Below are positions 43,542 to 54,356 of a stretch of DNA of 64,000 nt, in pieces. Numbering within the stretch: position 1 is the stretch's first letter; the number at the start of each line of letters is the position of its first letter. The notes below the pieces were generated by a model, which worked only from the letters and a program-made list of their open reading frames with translations, was not told the origin of the DNA and searched no databases. The stretch comes from Lacunisphaera limnophila (GTDB taxonomy: Bacteria; Verrucomicrobiota; Verrucomicrobiia; Opitutales; Opitutaceae): the NCBI RefSeq assembly GCF_001746835.1, contig NZ_CP016094.1, positions 2,867,501 to 2,931,500 of the forward strand, given 5' to 3'. The translations under genes and the position numbers were made by a program.

Positions 43542-45280
43542 AATCCGCCGCCGATCCCCAACTCGACTACCGCAACACCAACACCCTCTGGTGCAGCGTG
43601 CTGGTCGGCACGCTGGTCCGGCTCGGGTTACGGCACGCGGTGATCTCACCGGGTTCGCGCTCCGCGCCCCTGACGATCGCGCTGGCCCGGCACCCGGAGA
43701 TCGAGTCGCTGGCGGTGCTGGACGAGCGCTCGGCCGGTTTCTACGCCCTGGGTCTGGCCAAGCAGCATCGCCGGCCGGTGGCGCTGGTGTGCACGAGCGG
43801 CACGGCGGCGGCGAATTTCCTGCCCGCGGTGGTGGAGGCGCATGAGAGCGGCGTGCCGCTGCTCGTGCTCACGGCCGACCGGCCGCCCGAGATGCGCGAC
43901 TGCCACTCCGGGCAAACGATCGACCAGGTGAAGCTCTACGGCGCCTACGTGAATTTTCAGCATGAATGCGCCGTGCCGGAGGCCACGGTGCCGCTCCTGC
44001 GCTACCTGCGGCAGACGGTGGCCCATGCCGTCGAGCGGACCCTGCGTCCCGCGGCGGGCCCGGTGCATCTGAATTGTCCGTTCCGGGATCCGCTGCCACC
44101 CTTGCCCGACAATGCGACGCTGCCGCGGCCCGCCGCGCTGCAGGGGCTGTGGGAGGGCCTGGCTCCGGCCGAGGCGCTGGAGGCGGGAGCCGGGGCCGCG
44201 CCGGCGGGGGCGGGGCGGCGCTGGGCCGAGCGGGGCGTGATCATCGTGGGGCCCAACGAGTCGGTGGACGGGGAAGCCTGGGCGGATGCCGTCGGGCGGA
44301 TTTCCCGCGCGCTCGGCTGGCCGGTGCTCGCGGATGCGCTCGCGCCGGTGCGGGCCAACGCCACGCGGGCGGGCGCGGTGATTACCCGTTACGACACCCT
44401 GCTGCGCAACGACCGGCTGGCGGCCGAACTGCACCCCGTCCAGGTCATCTGCGTCGGCGGGTGGCCGACCAGCAAGGTCTTGCGCGGGTGGCTGCAAGCG
44501 GCGGATCCCGAGGTGGTGCTGGTGACGGACCGGACGGGCAACGAGGACGCCTTGCACCTGCGGACCCGCGTGGTGCGGGGCCCGCTGGCGGCCTGGAGCG
44601 AAGGTTTTGCCGGCCGGACGAGCGAGACTGCGTGGGTCAAAGCGTGGTTACGGGCGGACGCCCGGGCGGGGCGTGCGTTGGTGGCGGGCGTGCGGGCGGA
44701 GCGCGGGCTCATCGAACCCGTGTGGCCCGGCATCCTGGCGACGCACCTGCCGGCGCGCACGCCGTGTTTCATCGCCAGCTCGATGCCGGTGCGGGACGCG
44801 GAGTATTTCTGGCCGGCGGGAAACCGCGGGCAGCGTTTGTTCTTCAATCGCGGGGCGAACGGAATCGACGGCACGCTCTCAACCGCGCTGGGGGCGGTGC
44901 ATGGCGGCCCGCCGGGGGTGCTGGTGACCGGGGATCTCTCCCTGTTGCACGACACGAACGGCTTTTTATCGGTCCCGAAATTCCGGGGCAGCCTGACGAT
45001 CGTGCTGATCAACAACAATGGCGGCGGCATCTTCGAACACCTGCCGGTGGCGCAGTTTGAGCCGCCGTTCGAGGAGTTTTTCGGGACCCCGCAGAACATT
45101 GATTTCCGGAAGCTCTGCGCGACCTACGACGTCGCGCACACGGTGGTCCGGAGCGCGGCCCACCTTGGCCGGTTGGTGGCGAAACTGCCAAAGAGCGGGG
45201 TGCGCGTGCTGGAACTGCGCACGGAGCGCAAGCGGGACGCGGCGTGGCGGAAGCAGTTGTTCGCGCGCGTCGCCGGTTAG
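43538..45280 (+). CDS. menD: SEPHCHC synthase MenD (thiamine diphosphate enzyme)
   Basis: 580 residues. VISPGSRSAPLTIALARHP and CTSGTAAANFLPAVVEAHESGVPLLVLTADRPPE are characteristic of MenD. The thiamine diphosphate site is GDLSLLHDTNGFL with NNNGGGIFEHLP. It joins isochorismate and 2-oxoglutarate in the first committed step of classical menaquinone synthesis. Start ATG 43538 overlaps menF. menB is 3.3 kb further on; menE, menC, menH and menA are not in the window. Confidence 0.96.
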   Translation: MKSAADPQLDYRNTNTLWCSVLVGTLVRLGLRHAVISPGSRSAPLTIALARHPEIESLAVLDERSAGFYALGLAKQHRRPVALVCTSGTAAANFLPAVVEAHESGVPLLVLTADRPPEMRDCHSGQTIDQVKLYGAYVNFQHECAVPEATVPLLRYLRQTVAHAVERTLRPAAGPVHLNCPFRDPLPPLPDNATLPRPAALQGLWEGLAPAEALEAGAGAAPAGAGRRWAERGVIIVGPNESVDGEAWADAVGRISRALGWPVLADALAPVRANATRAGAVITRYDTLLRNDRLAAELHPVQVICVGGWPTSKVLRGWLQAADPEVVLVTDRTGNEDALHLRTRVVRGPLAAWSEGFAGRTSETAWVKAWLRADARAGRALVAGVRAERGLIEPVWPGILATHLPARTPCFIASSMPVRDAEYFWPAGNRGQRLFFNRGANGIDGTLSTALGAVHGGPPGVLVTGDLSLLHDTNGFLSVPKFRGSLTIVLINNNGGGIFEHLPVAQFEPPFEEFFGTPQNIDFRKLCATYDVAHTVVRSAAHLGRLVAKLPKSGVRVLELRTERKRDAAWRKQLFARVAG

Positions 45281-45300
45281 GCCATCGGGCGGGCGGTGGG

Positions 45301-46395
45301 TCAGCCCAGCGGGAGCTGGATGGTGAACGTGGTGCCGGTGCGGGCGCTCTTGAAATCGATCTCGCCGTGGTGGGCCCGGACAACGGAGCGGGCGATGGCG
45401 AGGCCCAGGCCGGTGCCGTTGGGCTTGCCGCGGCTGACGAAGGGCTCGAAGACCGCCTCGCGGATCTCGCGCGGGATGCCGGGGCCATTGTCGGCGACGG
45501 AGATCAGGCACTGCCGGCCCTCGCGCCGCGCGGAGAGAACGACGCGGGCGCCCTGGCGGCGGGCCAGCGCCTCGCGGGCGTTGGTCACGAGGTTTTGCAG
45601 CACGCGCTGGAAGCGGTCGGGGTCGAGGGGAAGCGTCAGCTTGGTGGGCTTGACGACGAGGCGGACGCCGGCGCGGGCGCAGGACTCGAGGTTGTCCTCC
45701 TGCAGGTGGAGCAGCAGTTCCTGCAGGGGCACAGACCGGATCTTGAGCCGGGTCTCGCCGCGGGCGAAATCGAGGACCTCCTCGACCATGCCGCCGAGGC
45801 GGTCCACCTGGCGGAGGATCATGGCGCAGAGGTCCTGGTTGCCGGCGGAGCGGTTGTGTTTCGCGATGAGTTCGGTGGCGAGCTTGATGGTGGAGAAAGG
45901 CCCGCGGAAGTCGTGGATCATGGCGTTGGCCATCTCCCCGATGAGGGTGATCTTTTCCTTGCGCACCACCTCGCCCACGTAGCGTTCGTTGGTGGCACGG
46001 AGGTTTTCGCTGACCTCGCTGAAGAGGCGGAGCACGGTGTGCCAGGAGGATTCCGAGAGGATGTTGAGAAACGGGGCGCGGGGCAGGCGGCCGAGCTGGA
46101 CCGGGCCGTCGGCGATGGCCGCAGTGCTACGCACGGAGCCGTCCAGCACGCCCAGTTCGCCGAAGTAGTCATCCGGGCCTTTCCAGGCGATGGTCTGGGG
46201 GGCGCCGCCCGGGGATTTCTTGGTGAGGGCGACGCGGCCGGTGAGAACGAGGTAGATGCAGTCGGAGTCGGCGCCCTCCTCAAAGATCACGGCCTTGTGC
46301 GGGAAGCGCACGAGGCGGAGGTGCTTGACGAGCTTGGCGCCCTGCGCCGCCGGGAAGTGGCTGATGAAGCGGTGGGAGCGGATGTCGGCGCGCAT
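45301..46395 (-). CDS. Cyclic-nucleotide-binding histidine kinase
   Basis: 364 residues. N-terminal cNMP-binding domain (about 10-120): KAVIFEEGADSDCIYLVLTGRVAL and a binding cassette FGELGVLDGSVRSTAAI with Glu80 and Arg89, which contact ribose and phosphate in CRP-like domains. Then DHp with His161 (MIHDFRGPFSTIKLATELI) and a HATPase domain ([29 protein letters not shown]). No membrane segments, so cytosolic. Predicted to respond to cAMP or a similar nucleotide. The adenylate cyclase at 8761-10431 is one possible source of signal. No partner receiver is adjacent. Confidence 0.9.
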   Translation of the reverse strand: MRADIRSHRFISHFPAAQGAKLVKHLRLVRFPHKAVIFEEGADSDCIYLVLTGRVALTKKSPGGAPQTIAWKGPDDYFGELGVLDGSVRSTAAIADGPVQLGRLPRAPFLNILSESSWHTVLRLFSEVSENLRATNERYVGEVVRKEKITLIGEMANAMIHDFRGPFSTIKLATELIAKHNRSAGNQDLCAMILRQVDRLGGMVEEVLDFARGETRLKIRSVPLQELLLHLQEDNLESCARAGVRLVVKPTKLTLPLDPDRFQRVLQNLVTNAREALARRQGARVVLSARREGRQCLISVADNGPGIPREIREAVFEPFVSRGKPNGTGLGLAIARSVVRAHHGEIDFKSARTGTTFTIQLPLG

Positions 46396-46446
46396 GGCGG
46401 GAGGCTGGTCACCGACCGGGTGCGGGGCAAGCCGTGAGGCGGCGCC

Positions 46447-46539
46447 AAGGAAGAAGGAAGAATTAAGAATTAAGAATTATGAAAAGGGATCCCTGAGCGT
46501 GATTCGGAGACTGGTTTCATCCTTCTTCCTTCTTAATTC
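46447..46539. repeat. AT-rich element with inverted purine tracts downstream of kup
   Basis: AAGGAAGAAGG (46447-46457) is the inverse of CCTTCTTCCTT (46521-46531), and GAATTAAGA is the inverse of TCTTAATTC (46531-46539). The left arm also matches 6144-6160 exactly over 17 bases. Confidence 0.65.
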
Positions 46540-46549
46540 ATCCCTCCGG

Positions 46550-48445
46550 CTACAGCTGGATGGGCAAGCCGACCTCGATGATCTGCATGGGCGGCAGGCG
46601 GTAGTAGTCGCGCACAGGGCGGGCGTTGCGGCTGAGGACGGAGTAGAGGTGTTTCTGCCACTCGAACATCCGGCTTTCGCCACCGGTGATCACCATCTCG
46701 CGGTTGAAGTAGTAGGTGGCCTCGTTGAGCTTGACGGGCACGCCGGCCGCACCGACGCGTTCCATGAGGGCCGCGACATCCGGTGTTTCCATGTAGCCGT
46801 AGCGCGCGATGACGCGCCAGACCCCGTAGCCGTGACCGATTTCGCGCACCTCCATGCGTTCGGCATCGCCTACGGACGGCACCTCTTCCGTGACCACGCT
46901 GAGGAGGACGACGGTCTCGTGCAGGACCTTGTTGGCCTTGACGTGGTGGAGGAGGACCAGCGGCGTGCCGGTGGGGTTGCCCGCCATGAACACGGCGGTG
47001 CCGCGGACGCGCACGATGTGGTGGGAGCCGGCGACGTTGCAGAGTTCGTCCTCGGTGATCTCGTTGGCGTAGATGCGGCGGAAGATCTCGTCCTTGCCGC
47101 GCTTCCAGGTGTGCATGACCGCGATGAGGCCGGCGGCGATGATGACGGGGAACCAGCCGCCGTCCGCAAATTTGTGCAGGTTGGAGGCAAACAACGGCAC
47201 GTCGACCACGAGGAACAGCGCGCAGAGCAGGCCGGCCTGCCACGCCGCCCATTTCCATTGGCGGCGGAGCACGAAGAAAAAGGCCAGGCTCGTGACCACC
47301 ATGGTGCCGGTGACCGCGATGCCGTAGGCGGCGACCAGCTTCTCGCTGGAGCCGAAGGAGAGCACCACGTAGATCGAGCCGAGGGCGAGCATGGTGTTGA
47401 CCAGGGGCAGGTAGATCTGGCCCGATTGGTCGGGGTTGGTGTAGTTGATCTTCAGGCGGGGGAAGAAGCCGAGCTGGATGGCCTGGCGCGTGATCGAGAA
47501 GGTGCCGGTGATCATGGCCTGGCTGGCGATGATGGCGGCGCCGATCGAGACCAGGGTCAGGATCAGGCGGGGCGTGCCCTCCGGGACCATGGCGAAGAAG
47601 GTGTGGGAAGTGTCGCCGGGATTGGCCAGCACGCGGGCACCCTGGCCGAAGTAGTTCAGGATCAGACCGGGGAAGGCGAAGAAGTACCAGGCGCGCGCGA
47701 TGTGTTTGCGACCAAAGTGGCCCATGTCGGCGTAAAGGGCCTCCGCGCCGGTGATGGCGAGGACGACGGAGCCGAGCAGCGCCGCAGCCTCGGAGGGATG
47801 ATCGAAGAGGAGGCGGGTGCCGAGCAGGGGATTGAGGGCCGCGACGACCTGGGGGGCGCCGAGGATATGCCAAACGCCCAGGCCGCCGAGGAGGATGAAC
47901 CAAACCAGCATGGCGGGTCCGAAGATGCCGCCGATCGCCTTGGTGCCCTTGAATTGGACGGCAAACAGGCCGGCGAGGATGAAGGCGGAGATGAACGGGA
48001 CCTTGCCCGCCAGGCTGGGATCAAACGTGTTGAGGCCCTCGACGGCGCCGAGCACCGAGATGGCCGGGGTGATGACGCCGTCGCCATAAAGCAAAGCCGC
48101 CCCCACCAGAATGAGCAGGCTCAGCGCACCGGTGCCGCCGATGATCTTGCCCGTGCGGTCGCCATGGGCGAGGGAGAGCAAGGCGAAGATACCACCCTCG
48201 CCGCGGTTGTCGGCCCGGGTCACGAAGCACAGGTACTTGCCAATGACGACCAGAACCATGGCCCAGAAGACGAGCGACAGCGCCCCCAGCACGCCCGTGG
48301 CCCGCTCGACCGGCGGCAAGTAGTTGAGGCACTCGCGCAAAGCATAAAGCGGGCTGGTGCCAATATCGCCGAAGACCACGCCCAGCGCGCCCAACGTGAG
48401 ACCGGCCTTGGCGGCGGTGCCGGTGGGGGAAGCGGGTGTACTCAT
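46550..48445 (-). CDS. kup: Potassium uptake transporter Kup
   Basis: 631 residues from ATG 48445 (MSTPASPTGTAAKAG); the frame extends upstream to 48628 but that part is not Kup-like and overlaps the menB promoter. LTLGALGVVFGDIGTSPLYALREC is the Kup signature. About 12 membrane helices (GALSLVFWAMVLVVIGKYL, GPAMLVWFILLGGLGVWHILGA) are followed by a soluble C-terminal tail. YFFAFPGLILNYFGQGA is highly conserved. Proton-coupled K+ import. The stop codon TAG lies in a TGTAGCCGG repeat end. Confidence 0.95.
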   Translation of the reverse strand: MSTPASPTGTAAKAGLTLGALGVVFGDIGTSPLYALRECLNYLPPVERATGVLGALSLVFWAMVLVVIGKYLCFVTRADNRGEGGIFALLSLAHGDRTGKIIGGTGALSLLILVGAALLYGDGVITPAISVLGAVEGLNTFDPSLAGKVPFISAFILAGLFAVQFKGTKAIGGIFGPAMLVWFILLGGLGVWHILGAPQVVAALNPLLGTRLLFDHPSEAAALLGSVVLAITGAEALYADMGHFGRKHIARAWYFFAFPGLILNYFGQGARVLANPGDTSHTFFAMVPEGTPRLILTLVSIGAAIIASQAMITGTFSITRQAIQLGFFPRLKINYTNPDQSGQIYLPLVNTMLALGSIYVVLSFGSSEKLVAAYGIAVTGTMVVTSLAFFFVLRRQWKWAAWQAGLLCALFLVVDVPLFASNLHKFADGGWFPVIIAAGLIAVMHTWKRGKDEIFRRIYANEITEDELCNVAGSHHIVRVRGTAVFMAGNPTGTPLVLLHHVKANKVLHETVVLLSVVTEEVPSVGDAERMEVREIGHGYGVWRVIARYGYMETPDVAALMERVGAAGVPVKLNEATYYFNREMVITGGESRMFEWQKHLYSVLSRNARPVRDYYRLPPMQIIEVGLPIQL

Positions 48446-48587
48446 CGAAGGGTTGATTGTTGGGCTAGAGGGCGCGAGTCCAAGCAGTTTTACCCACAGG
48501 GGCAAATGTTGCTTGACGGTGGTCGCGATCGTCAGGGTTTCCGGTGAAAACGATTGCGGCTCAAGGCATTCCTGACACTGTCCGTTC

Positions 48588-49421
48588 ATGGCTACCTCTT
48601 GGAAGACCGTTAAAAAATACACCGACATCCAGTATCACAAGTCCGGGGGCATAGCCCGGATCACCATCAACCGGCCGGAGAAGCGCAACGCGTTCCGGCC
48701 GCAGACGGTGGTGGAAATGCATGAGGCCCTGCTCGACGCCCGGGAAGACCAGAAGATCGGGGTGGTCCTGCTGACCGGCGCCGGTCCGGCGAAGGACGGG
48801 AAATATGCCTTTTGTGCGGGCGGGGACCAGTCGGTCCGGGGGCATGGGGGCTATATCGACGGGGACGGCGTGCCGCGGCTCAACATTCTTGATGTCCAGA
48901 AGCTGATCCGGTCGATGCCGAAGATCGTGATCGCGCTCGTGGCCGGTTATGCAATCGGTGGCGGCCATGTGCTGCATGTGATTTGTGACCTGACGATCGC
49001 AGCCGACAACGGCGTCTTCGGGCAGGTCGGCCCGAAGATGGGAAGTTTTGACGGTGGTTTCGGCTCGAGCTACCTGGCGCGACTGGTCGGGCAGAAGAAG
49101 GCGCGCGAGATCTGGTACCTGTGCCGGCACTACAGCGCCGCCGAGGCGCTCGAAATGGGGCTGGTCAACAAGGTCGTGCCGGTGGCGCAACTCGAGGCCG
49201 AGGGCGTGGCGTGGGCGAACGACATCCTGCAGCGCAGCCCGCTCGCGATCCGTTGCCTCAAGTCGGCCTTCAATGCCGAGCTCGATGGTCAGAGCGGCAT
49301 CCAGGAGCTCTCGGGCAACGCCACCATGCTTTACTACATGACGGAAGAGGCGAAGGAGTTCAGCTCGGCCCAACGCGAGAAGCGGAAGCCGAACGCGCAA
49401 AAATTTCCGTGGCTGCCCTGA
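48588..49421 (+). CDS. menB: 1,4-dihydroxy-2-naphthoyl-CoA synthase
   Basis: 277 residues. A crotonase fold with the MenB-specific motifs [58 protein letters not shown] and [21 protein letters not shown]. Asp in GSFDGG is part of the MenB active site. It closes the naphthoate ring in menaquinone synthesis. Separated from menFD by the cNMP kinase and kup. Its last 13 bases overlap the DUF2071 gene. Confidence 0.96.
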   Translation: MATSWKTVKKYTDIQYHKSGGIARITINRPEKRNAFRPQTVVEMHEALLDAREDQKIGVVLLTGAGPAKDGKYAFCAGGDQSVRGHGGYIDGDGVPRLNILDVQKLIRSMPKIVIALVAGYAIGGGHVLHVICDLTIAADNGVFGQVGPKMGSFDGGFGSSYLARLVGQKKAREIWYLCRHYSAAEALEMGLVNKVVPVAQLEAEGVAWANDILQRSPLAIRCLKSAFNAELDGQSGIQELSGNATMLYYMTEEAKEFSSAQREKRKPNAQKFPWLP

Positions 49422-50152
49422 TTTCCGGGACGGCTAATCCGGCGCTGGCGCAGACCGGGCACCGCCCGTGGCCCATGCCGGAGGAGCCGTGGACCTGGCA
49501 GCAGGCCTGGCTGGATCTGCTCTTCATCCATTACGAGGTGGATGCCGGTGAGCTGAGAAAGTTGCTGCCCGCCGGGATCGAACTCGATCTCCATGCCGGC
49601 AAGGCCTGGCTGGGCGTCGTCCCTTTTCGGATGGCGGGGGTGACCAAACGCGGCTGGCCGGCGCCGCCGTGGTTGTGTGACTTCGCCGAAATCAATGTCC
49701 GCACCTACGTGCGCCACGGCGGGAAGGCTGGCGTCTGGTTTTTGAGCCTGGATGTGGTTAATCCGCTGGTGGCGGCCTTTGCGCGGACGTTCTTTCATCT
49801 CCCGTATTTCAGCGCGCAGATCAGGCTGAAGCGTGAGGGCGGGGCCGTGCACTATGCCGCCTGCCGCGGGGTCCGGCGATTTGCGGCCGTGTACGAGGGA
49901 GGGGCAAGTGCGCCCAGTGAGGCCGGATCATTCGCCCACTGGGCGACGGAGCGTTATTGTCTCTACAGTGCCGACCGGGCGGGGCGGTTGTATCGGGGGG
50001 AAGTGCAGCATCCCCAATGGCCGCTGCAGGTGGCCCGTTGGGAGCTGCGCGAGGATACCATGGCGCCGCTGCCGGTGGGGCCCAGGCATCCCGAGGTCTA
50101 TTACTCGCCCGGGGTCGATGTCGTGGTCTGGCCGTTGCGGCCGATCAACTGA
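49409..50152 (+). CDS. DUF2071 (YqjF-like) protein
   Basis: 247 residues from GTG 49409, overlapping menB. The conserved core is [34 protein letters not shown] (in successive pieces), [13 protein letters not shown] and [11 protein letters not shown]. Members are cytoplasmic beta-rich proteins (acetoacetate decarboxylase-like fold) of unknown function. [11 protein letters not shown] and [25 protein letters not shown] are also family motifs. Start could be later (ATG before PEEPW). Confidence 0.85.
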   Translation: MAALISGTANPALAQTGHRPWPMPEEPWTWQQAWLDLLFIHYEVDAGELRKLLPAGIELDLHAGKAWLGVVPFRMAGVTKRGWPAPPWLCDFAEINVRTYVRHGGKAGVWFLSLDVVNPLVAAFARTFFHLPYFSAQIRLKREGGAVHYAACRGVRRFAAVYEGGASAPSEAGSFAHWATERYCLYSADRAGRLYRGEVQHPQWPLQVARWELREDTMAPLPVGPRHPEVYYSPGVDVVVWPLRPIN

Positions 50153-50668
50153 TCAACCCTTGGTGGCGGTTTCGGGATCTGACGCCCAGACGACGAGCCA
50201 GCCGCTTTCCTTGTCGACATACACCAAGGTCGAGGCGTTCGGGTCGCCGGCTTCGACGAAGTCAGCCCCGGCGATGACGGAGGGATCGTGCAGCGGTGGC
50301 GGGGGCGGAACGTTCACGAACTCAGTCGAGGGTGACGATGAGTCGGGCGGCCGTTGATAGAAAACGGCCAGAGCCAGAGCGGCCGCGGCGGCGAGCGACA
50401 CGCCAAACCAGATGACGGGGGCCAGCGGACGGGGCCGGCCGGGCCGGGCGAGGCGGGTTTGCAGGTCACGCCACGCCTCGTCGGCATCGGTAACAGGGGC
50501 GGTGGCGACTTCGGCACGATAGGCTTCGAGCGCGGCGCCGACCCTCTGGCGGAGTTCACGACAGGCCGGGCAGGCGGCGACATGGTCCGAGAGGGCGGCA
50601 AGCTGCGCTGGGCTCAGCGTGCCGTCCCGTTCGGCCAGAATCAGGGATTCGTTGTCGCGGCAGTTCAT
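50153..50668 (-). CDS. Putative anti-sigma factor with zinc-finger domain
   Basis: 171 residues from ATG 50668 (MNCRDNESLIL). The HxxxCxxC motif HVAACPACREL at about 31-41 fits zf-HC2 anti-sigma domains (ZAS). One membrane helix follows (PVIWFGVSLAAAAALALAVFY, about 90-112), then a periplasmic tail of about 55 residues. Such proteins hold an ECF sigma factor at the membrane, but no sigma factor gene is next to it. It meets the DUF2071 gene tail to tail with no gap. Confidence 0.75.
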   Translation of the reverse strand: MNCRDNESLILAERDGTLSPAQLAALSDHVAACPACRELRQRVGAALEAYRAEVATAPVTDADEAWRDLQTRLARPGRPRPLAPVIWFGVSLAAAAALALAVFYQRPPDSSSPSTEFVNVPPPPPLHDPSVIAGADFVEAGDPNASTLVYVDKESGWLVVWASDPETATKG

Positions 50669-50764
50669 GGGACTTCTTCTTTGCCTGCTACTAGACACTA
50701 ATCGGGCTTCGATGGAAATTCCAGATTTGTGATGGCGCAGGTTGGTCGGGCTGGGAAACCGCCA

Positions 50765-51184
50765 TCAGCGGCGGTAGTCGCGGTCGCGACCGTAGCCCCG
50801 GTCATAGTCGCGGCGGTCGCGACGATCACGGCGATCGTAGGAGACCCAGATCCGGTCGGTGCGGATCTCGTAGTGGCCCTCGACGAAGTAGCGGTGCGTC
50901 CGGCCGTGGCGGCGTTCGGACACCCAATAGCCGGGGACCCAGCTGCGCACCTCGACGCGCTTCCAATAGCCTTCTTCACAATCCCGATCCCGGTCGCGGT
51001 GATAGCCACTGGTGAGCACCACATGACTGTTGGTGTCGTGGTCGCTGATGGCCGAGGCGATGATGAGCCCGCCGATCAGGCCGCCGACCACCGCCAGTTC
51101 CTTGTCACCGGCCACGGCGGGCTTGGCGGTGAAGGCGAACGCGGTGGCAGCGGCGAGAGTGAGGGCGATGAACTTGGTCTTCAT
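50765..51184 (-). CDS. Small secreted protein with Asp/Arg-rich tail
   Basis: 139 residues from ATG 51184. Signal peptide of about 25 residues (MKTKFIALTLAAATAFAFTAKPAVA), glycine-rich hydrophobic stretch (VVGGLIGGLIIASAI), then tryptophan/tyrosine motifs (EGYWKRVEVRSWVPGYWVSERRHG) and a charged tail of DR and RD repeats. The YWV/W-x-PGYW motif is seen in small periplasmic proteins of other bacteria. Function unknown; no obvious neighbours in operon. Confidence 0.75.
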   Translation of the reverse strand: MKTKFIALTLAAATAFAFTAKPAVAGDKELAVVGGLIGGLIIASAISDHDTNSHVVLTSGYHRDRDRDCEEGYWKRVEVRSWVPGYWVSERRHGRTHRYFVEGHYEIRTDRIWVSYDRRDRRDRRDYDRGYGRDRDYRR

Positions 51185-51398
51185 GGGGATGTTCTCCATT
51201 GGTTGAATTGCGGTTCAGCCATGGGACGCGGCTCTGCCATCGGATATTCAAAAATAACCAATGACACACAAGACTTCCTGCCAGCCAATGAGTTAAGAAT
51301 GCCTTAGGGTACCGGGATAACTCCGGCCGAGCCACGATCGTGTGGAGAGGGCAATGACGGTGGCAGCCATCCGGGTGGATGGGACCGGTGGCTCCGGA

Positions 51399-53117
<1,719 letters not shown>

Positions 53118-53182
53118 GGGATCAGGAAAGGGCTCGGGTAGATTTCCGCAACTCGCGAACGGAGGGGCGAAGGGTCCGTCGC

Positions 53183-54094
53183 TCAATACACCTCGGGGTA
53201 GCCTTCCCCGCGGGTCTTGAAGCGTTTGTGCACCCAGAAATACTGCTCCGGGGCGAGGCGGATGTTTTCCTCGATCAGGCGGTTGATGCGCAGGGCATCG
53301 GCCGAGAGATTGTCGGTGGGAAAATTTTCCAGGGCCGGGTGGATGGTGAGGGTGTAGGAGCCGTCGGATTCCCGGCGGGCGAAGTAGGGGACGACGGCGG
53401 CGCCGGTCATCTTGGCGATCTTGGCGGTGGCGGTGTTGGTGGTGGCAGGCACGCCGAAAAAGGGCAGGACCTCGGCGCCGGGCGTGCGTTTGCCCTGGTC
53501 GGGGGCGTACCAGATCACATAACCGCCGCGCAGGGCCCGGATGAGGCCCTTGAGATCGTCGTGGTGGATCGCGATCGAGGCGACGCGCTCGCGGTGGCGG
53601 CGCATGGGGCCGGCGGCGACGGGGTTCTTGGGTTCCCGGTAGAGGCAGCCGACGGGCAGGCGGGCGGTGAGATAGACCCCGCAGATCTCCAGGGTGGTGA
53701 AATGGGCGGTCAGCAGGACGGCCCCGCGGCCTGCGGCGATGGCGCGCTCGAGGTGCTCCGCGCCGATGATGCGATGGGGCGGGAGCTGATCCAGCGGTTC
53801 CCACCAGCCGGCCGTCGTCTCGAACAGGCCGAATACGAGGGCCTCAAAATGGGCCAGGCCGAGCGCCCGAATCTCGGCCGGTGACTTTTCCGGGAAGCAG
53901 AGGGCGAGGTTGACCAGCACGACGTGGCGGCGGAGGCGGATGCAATGGAAGTGAAACCAGGCGAGCAGGCGGGCGAGGCGCCGGCGCTCCGACCAGGTGA
54001 GCCAGCGCGCACAGAGCCAGAAGGCGGCGAGGCCGAGCCAGGTCGGCCAGTAGGACGGGAGCCAGAGGCGGGATTGCTCGCTGGCGCGGCTCAT
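53183..54094 (-). CDS. Lysophospholipid/lipid A acyltransferase (LpxL/HtrB family)
   Basis: 303 residues from ATG 54094. N-terminal membrane helix (YWPTWLGLAAFWLCARWL) and the LpxL/HtrB features: LTAHFTTLE (HX4E catalytic motif), GCLYREPKNP, YAPDQGKRTPGAEVLPFFGVPA in pieces, and PYFARRESDGSYTLTIHPAL. It adds a secondary acyl chain to lipid A at the inner membrane. The glycosyltransferase at 54357 is divergent, so both may serve lipopolysaccharide. Confidence 0.9.
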   Translation of the reverse strand: MSRASEQSRLWLPSYWPTWLGLAAFWLCARWLTWSERRRLARLLAWFHFHCIRLRRHVVLVNLALCFPEKSPAEIRALGLAHFEALVFGLFETTAGWWEPLDQLPPHRIIGAEHLERAIAAGRGAVLLTAHFTTLEICGVYLTARLPVGCLYREPKNPVAAGPMRRHRERVASIAIHHDDLKGLIRALRGGYVIWYAPDQGKRTPGAEVLPFFGVPATTNTATAKIAKMTGAAVVPYFARRESDGSYTLTIHPALENFPTDNLSADALRINRLIEENIRLAPEQYFWVHKRFKTRGEGYPEVY

Positions 54095-54356
54095 GCGCAA
54101 GAAGAGGGGAGGGGGCGCCCGTGGGCGGCGGGGTCGGAGGGTCGGTCCATGCGCCGTCAGGTTGGCGGGGGCCGCCCGGCGATGGCAAGCCGCGACGCAG
54201 CGCGACGAACGGGCGGACGGGGTGCGTAGAAATACGAATGAGAAACGGGTGCAAAAAAGCCAAACTGTGCCGGCGGCTGCCGGTTCGCGTTTGCCTTTGG
54301 GGCTAACGCGGCGATTTTAAGGAACGCCGCCCTGACCACGCGGTCCAGCCGACACC

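Noticed and set aside
48446-48628. Longer start for kup
   Set aside because: The extra 61 residues are not Kup-like and would cover the menB upstream region.
53118-53804. Extension of the ABC ATPase frame upstream to 53804
   Set aside because: This part is Arg/Pro/His-rich and overlaps the acyltransferase gene in another frame. The protein starts sensibly at GTG 53117.
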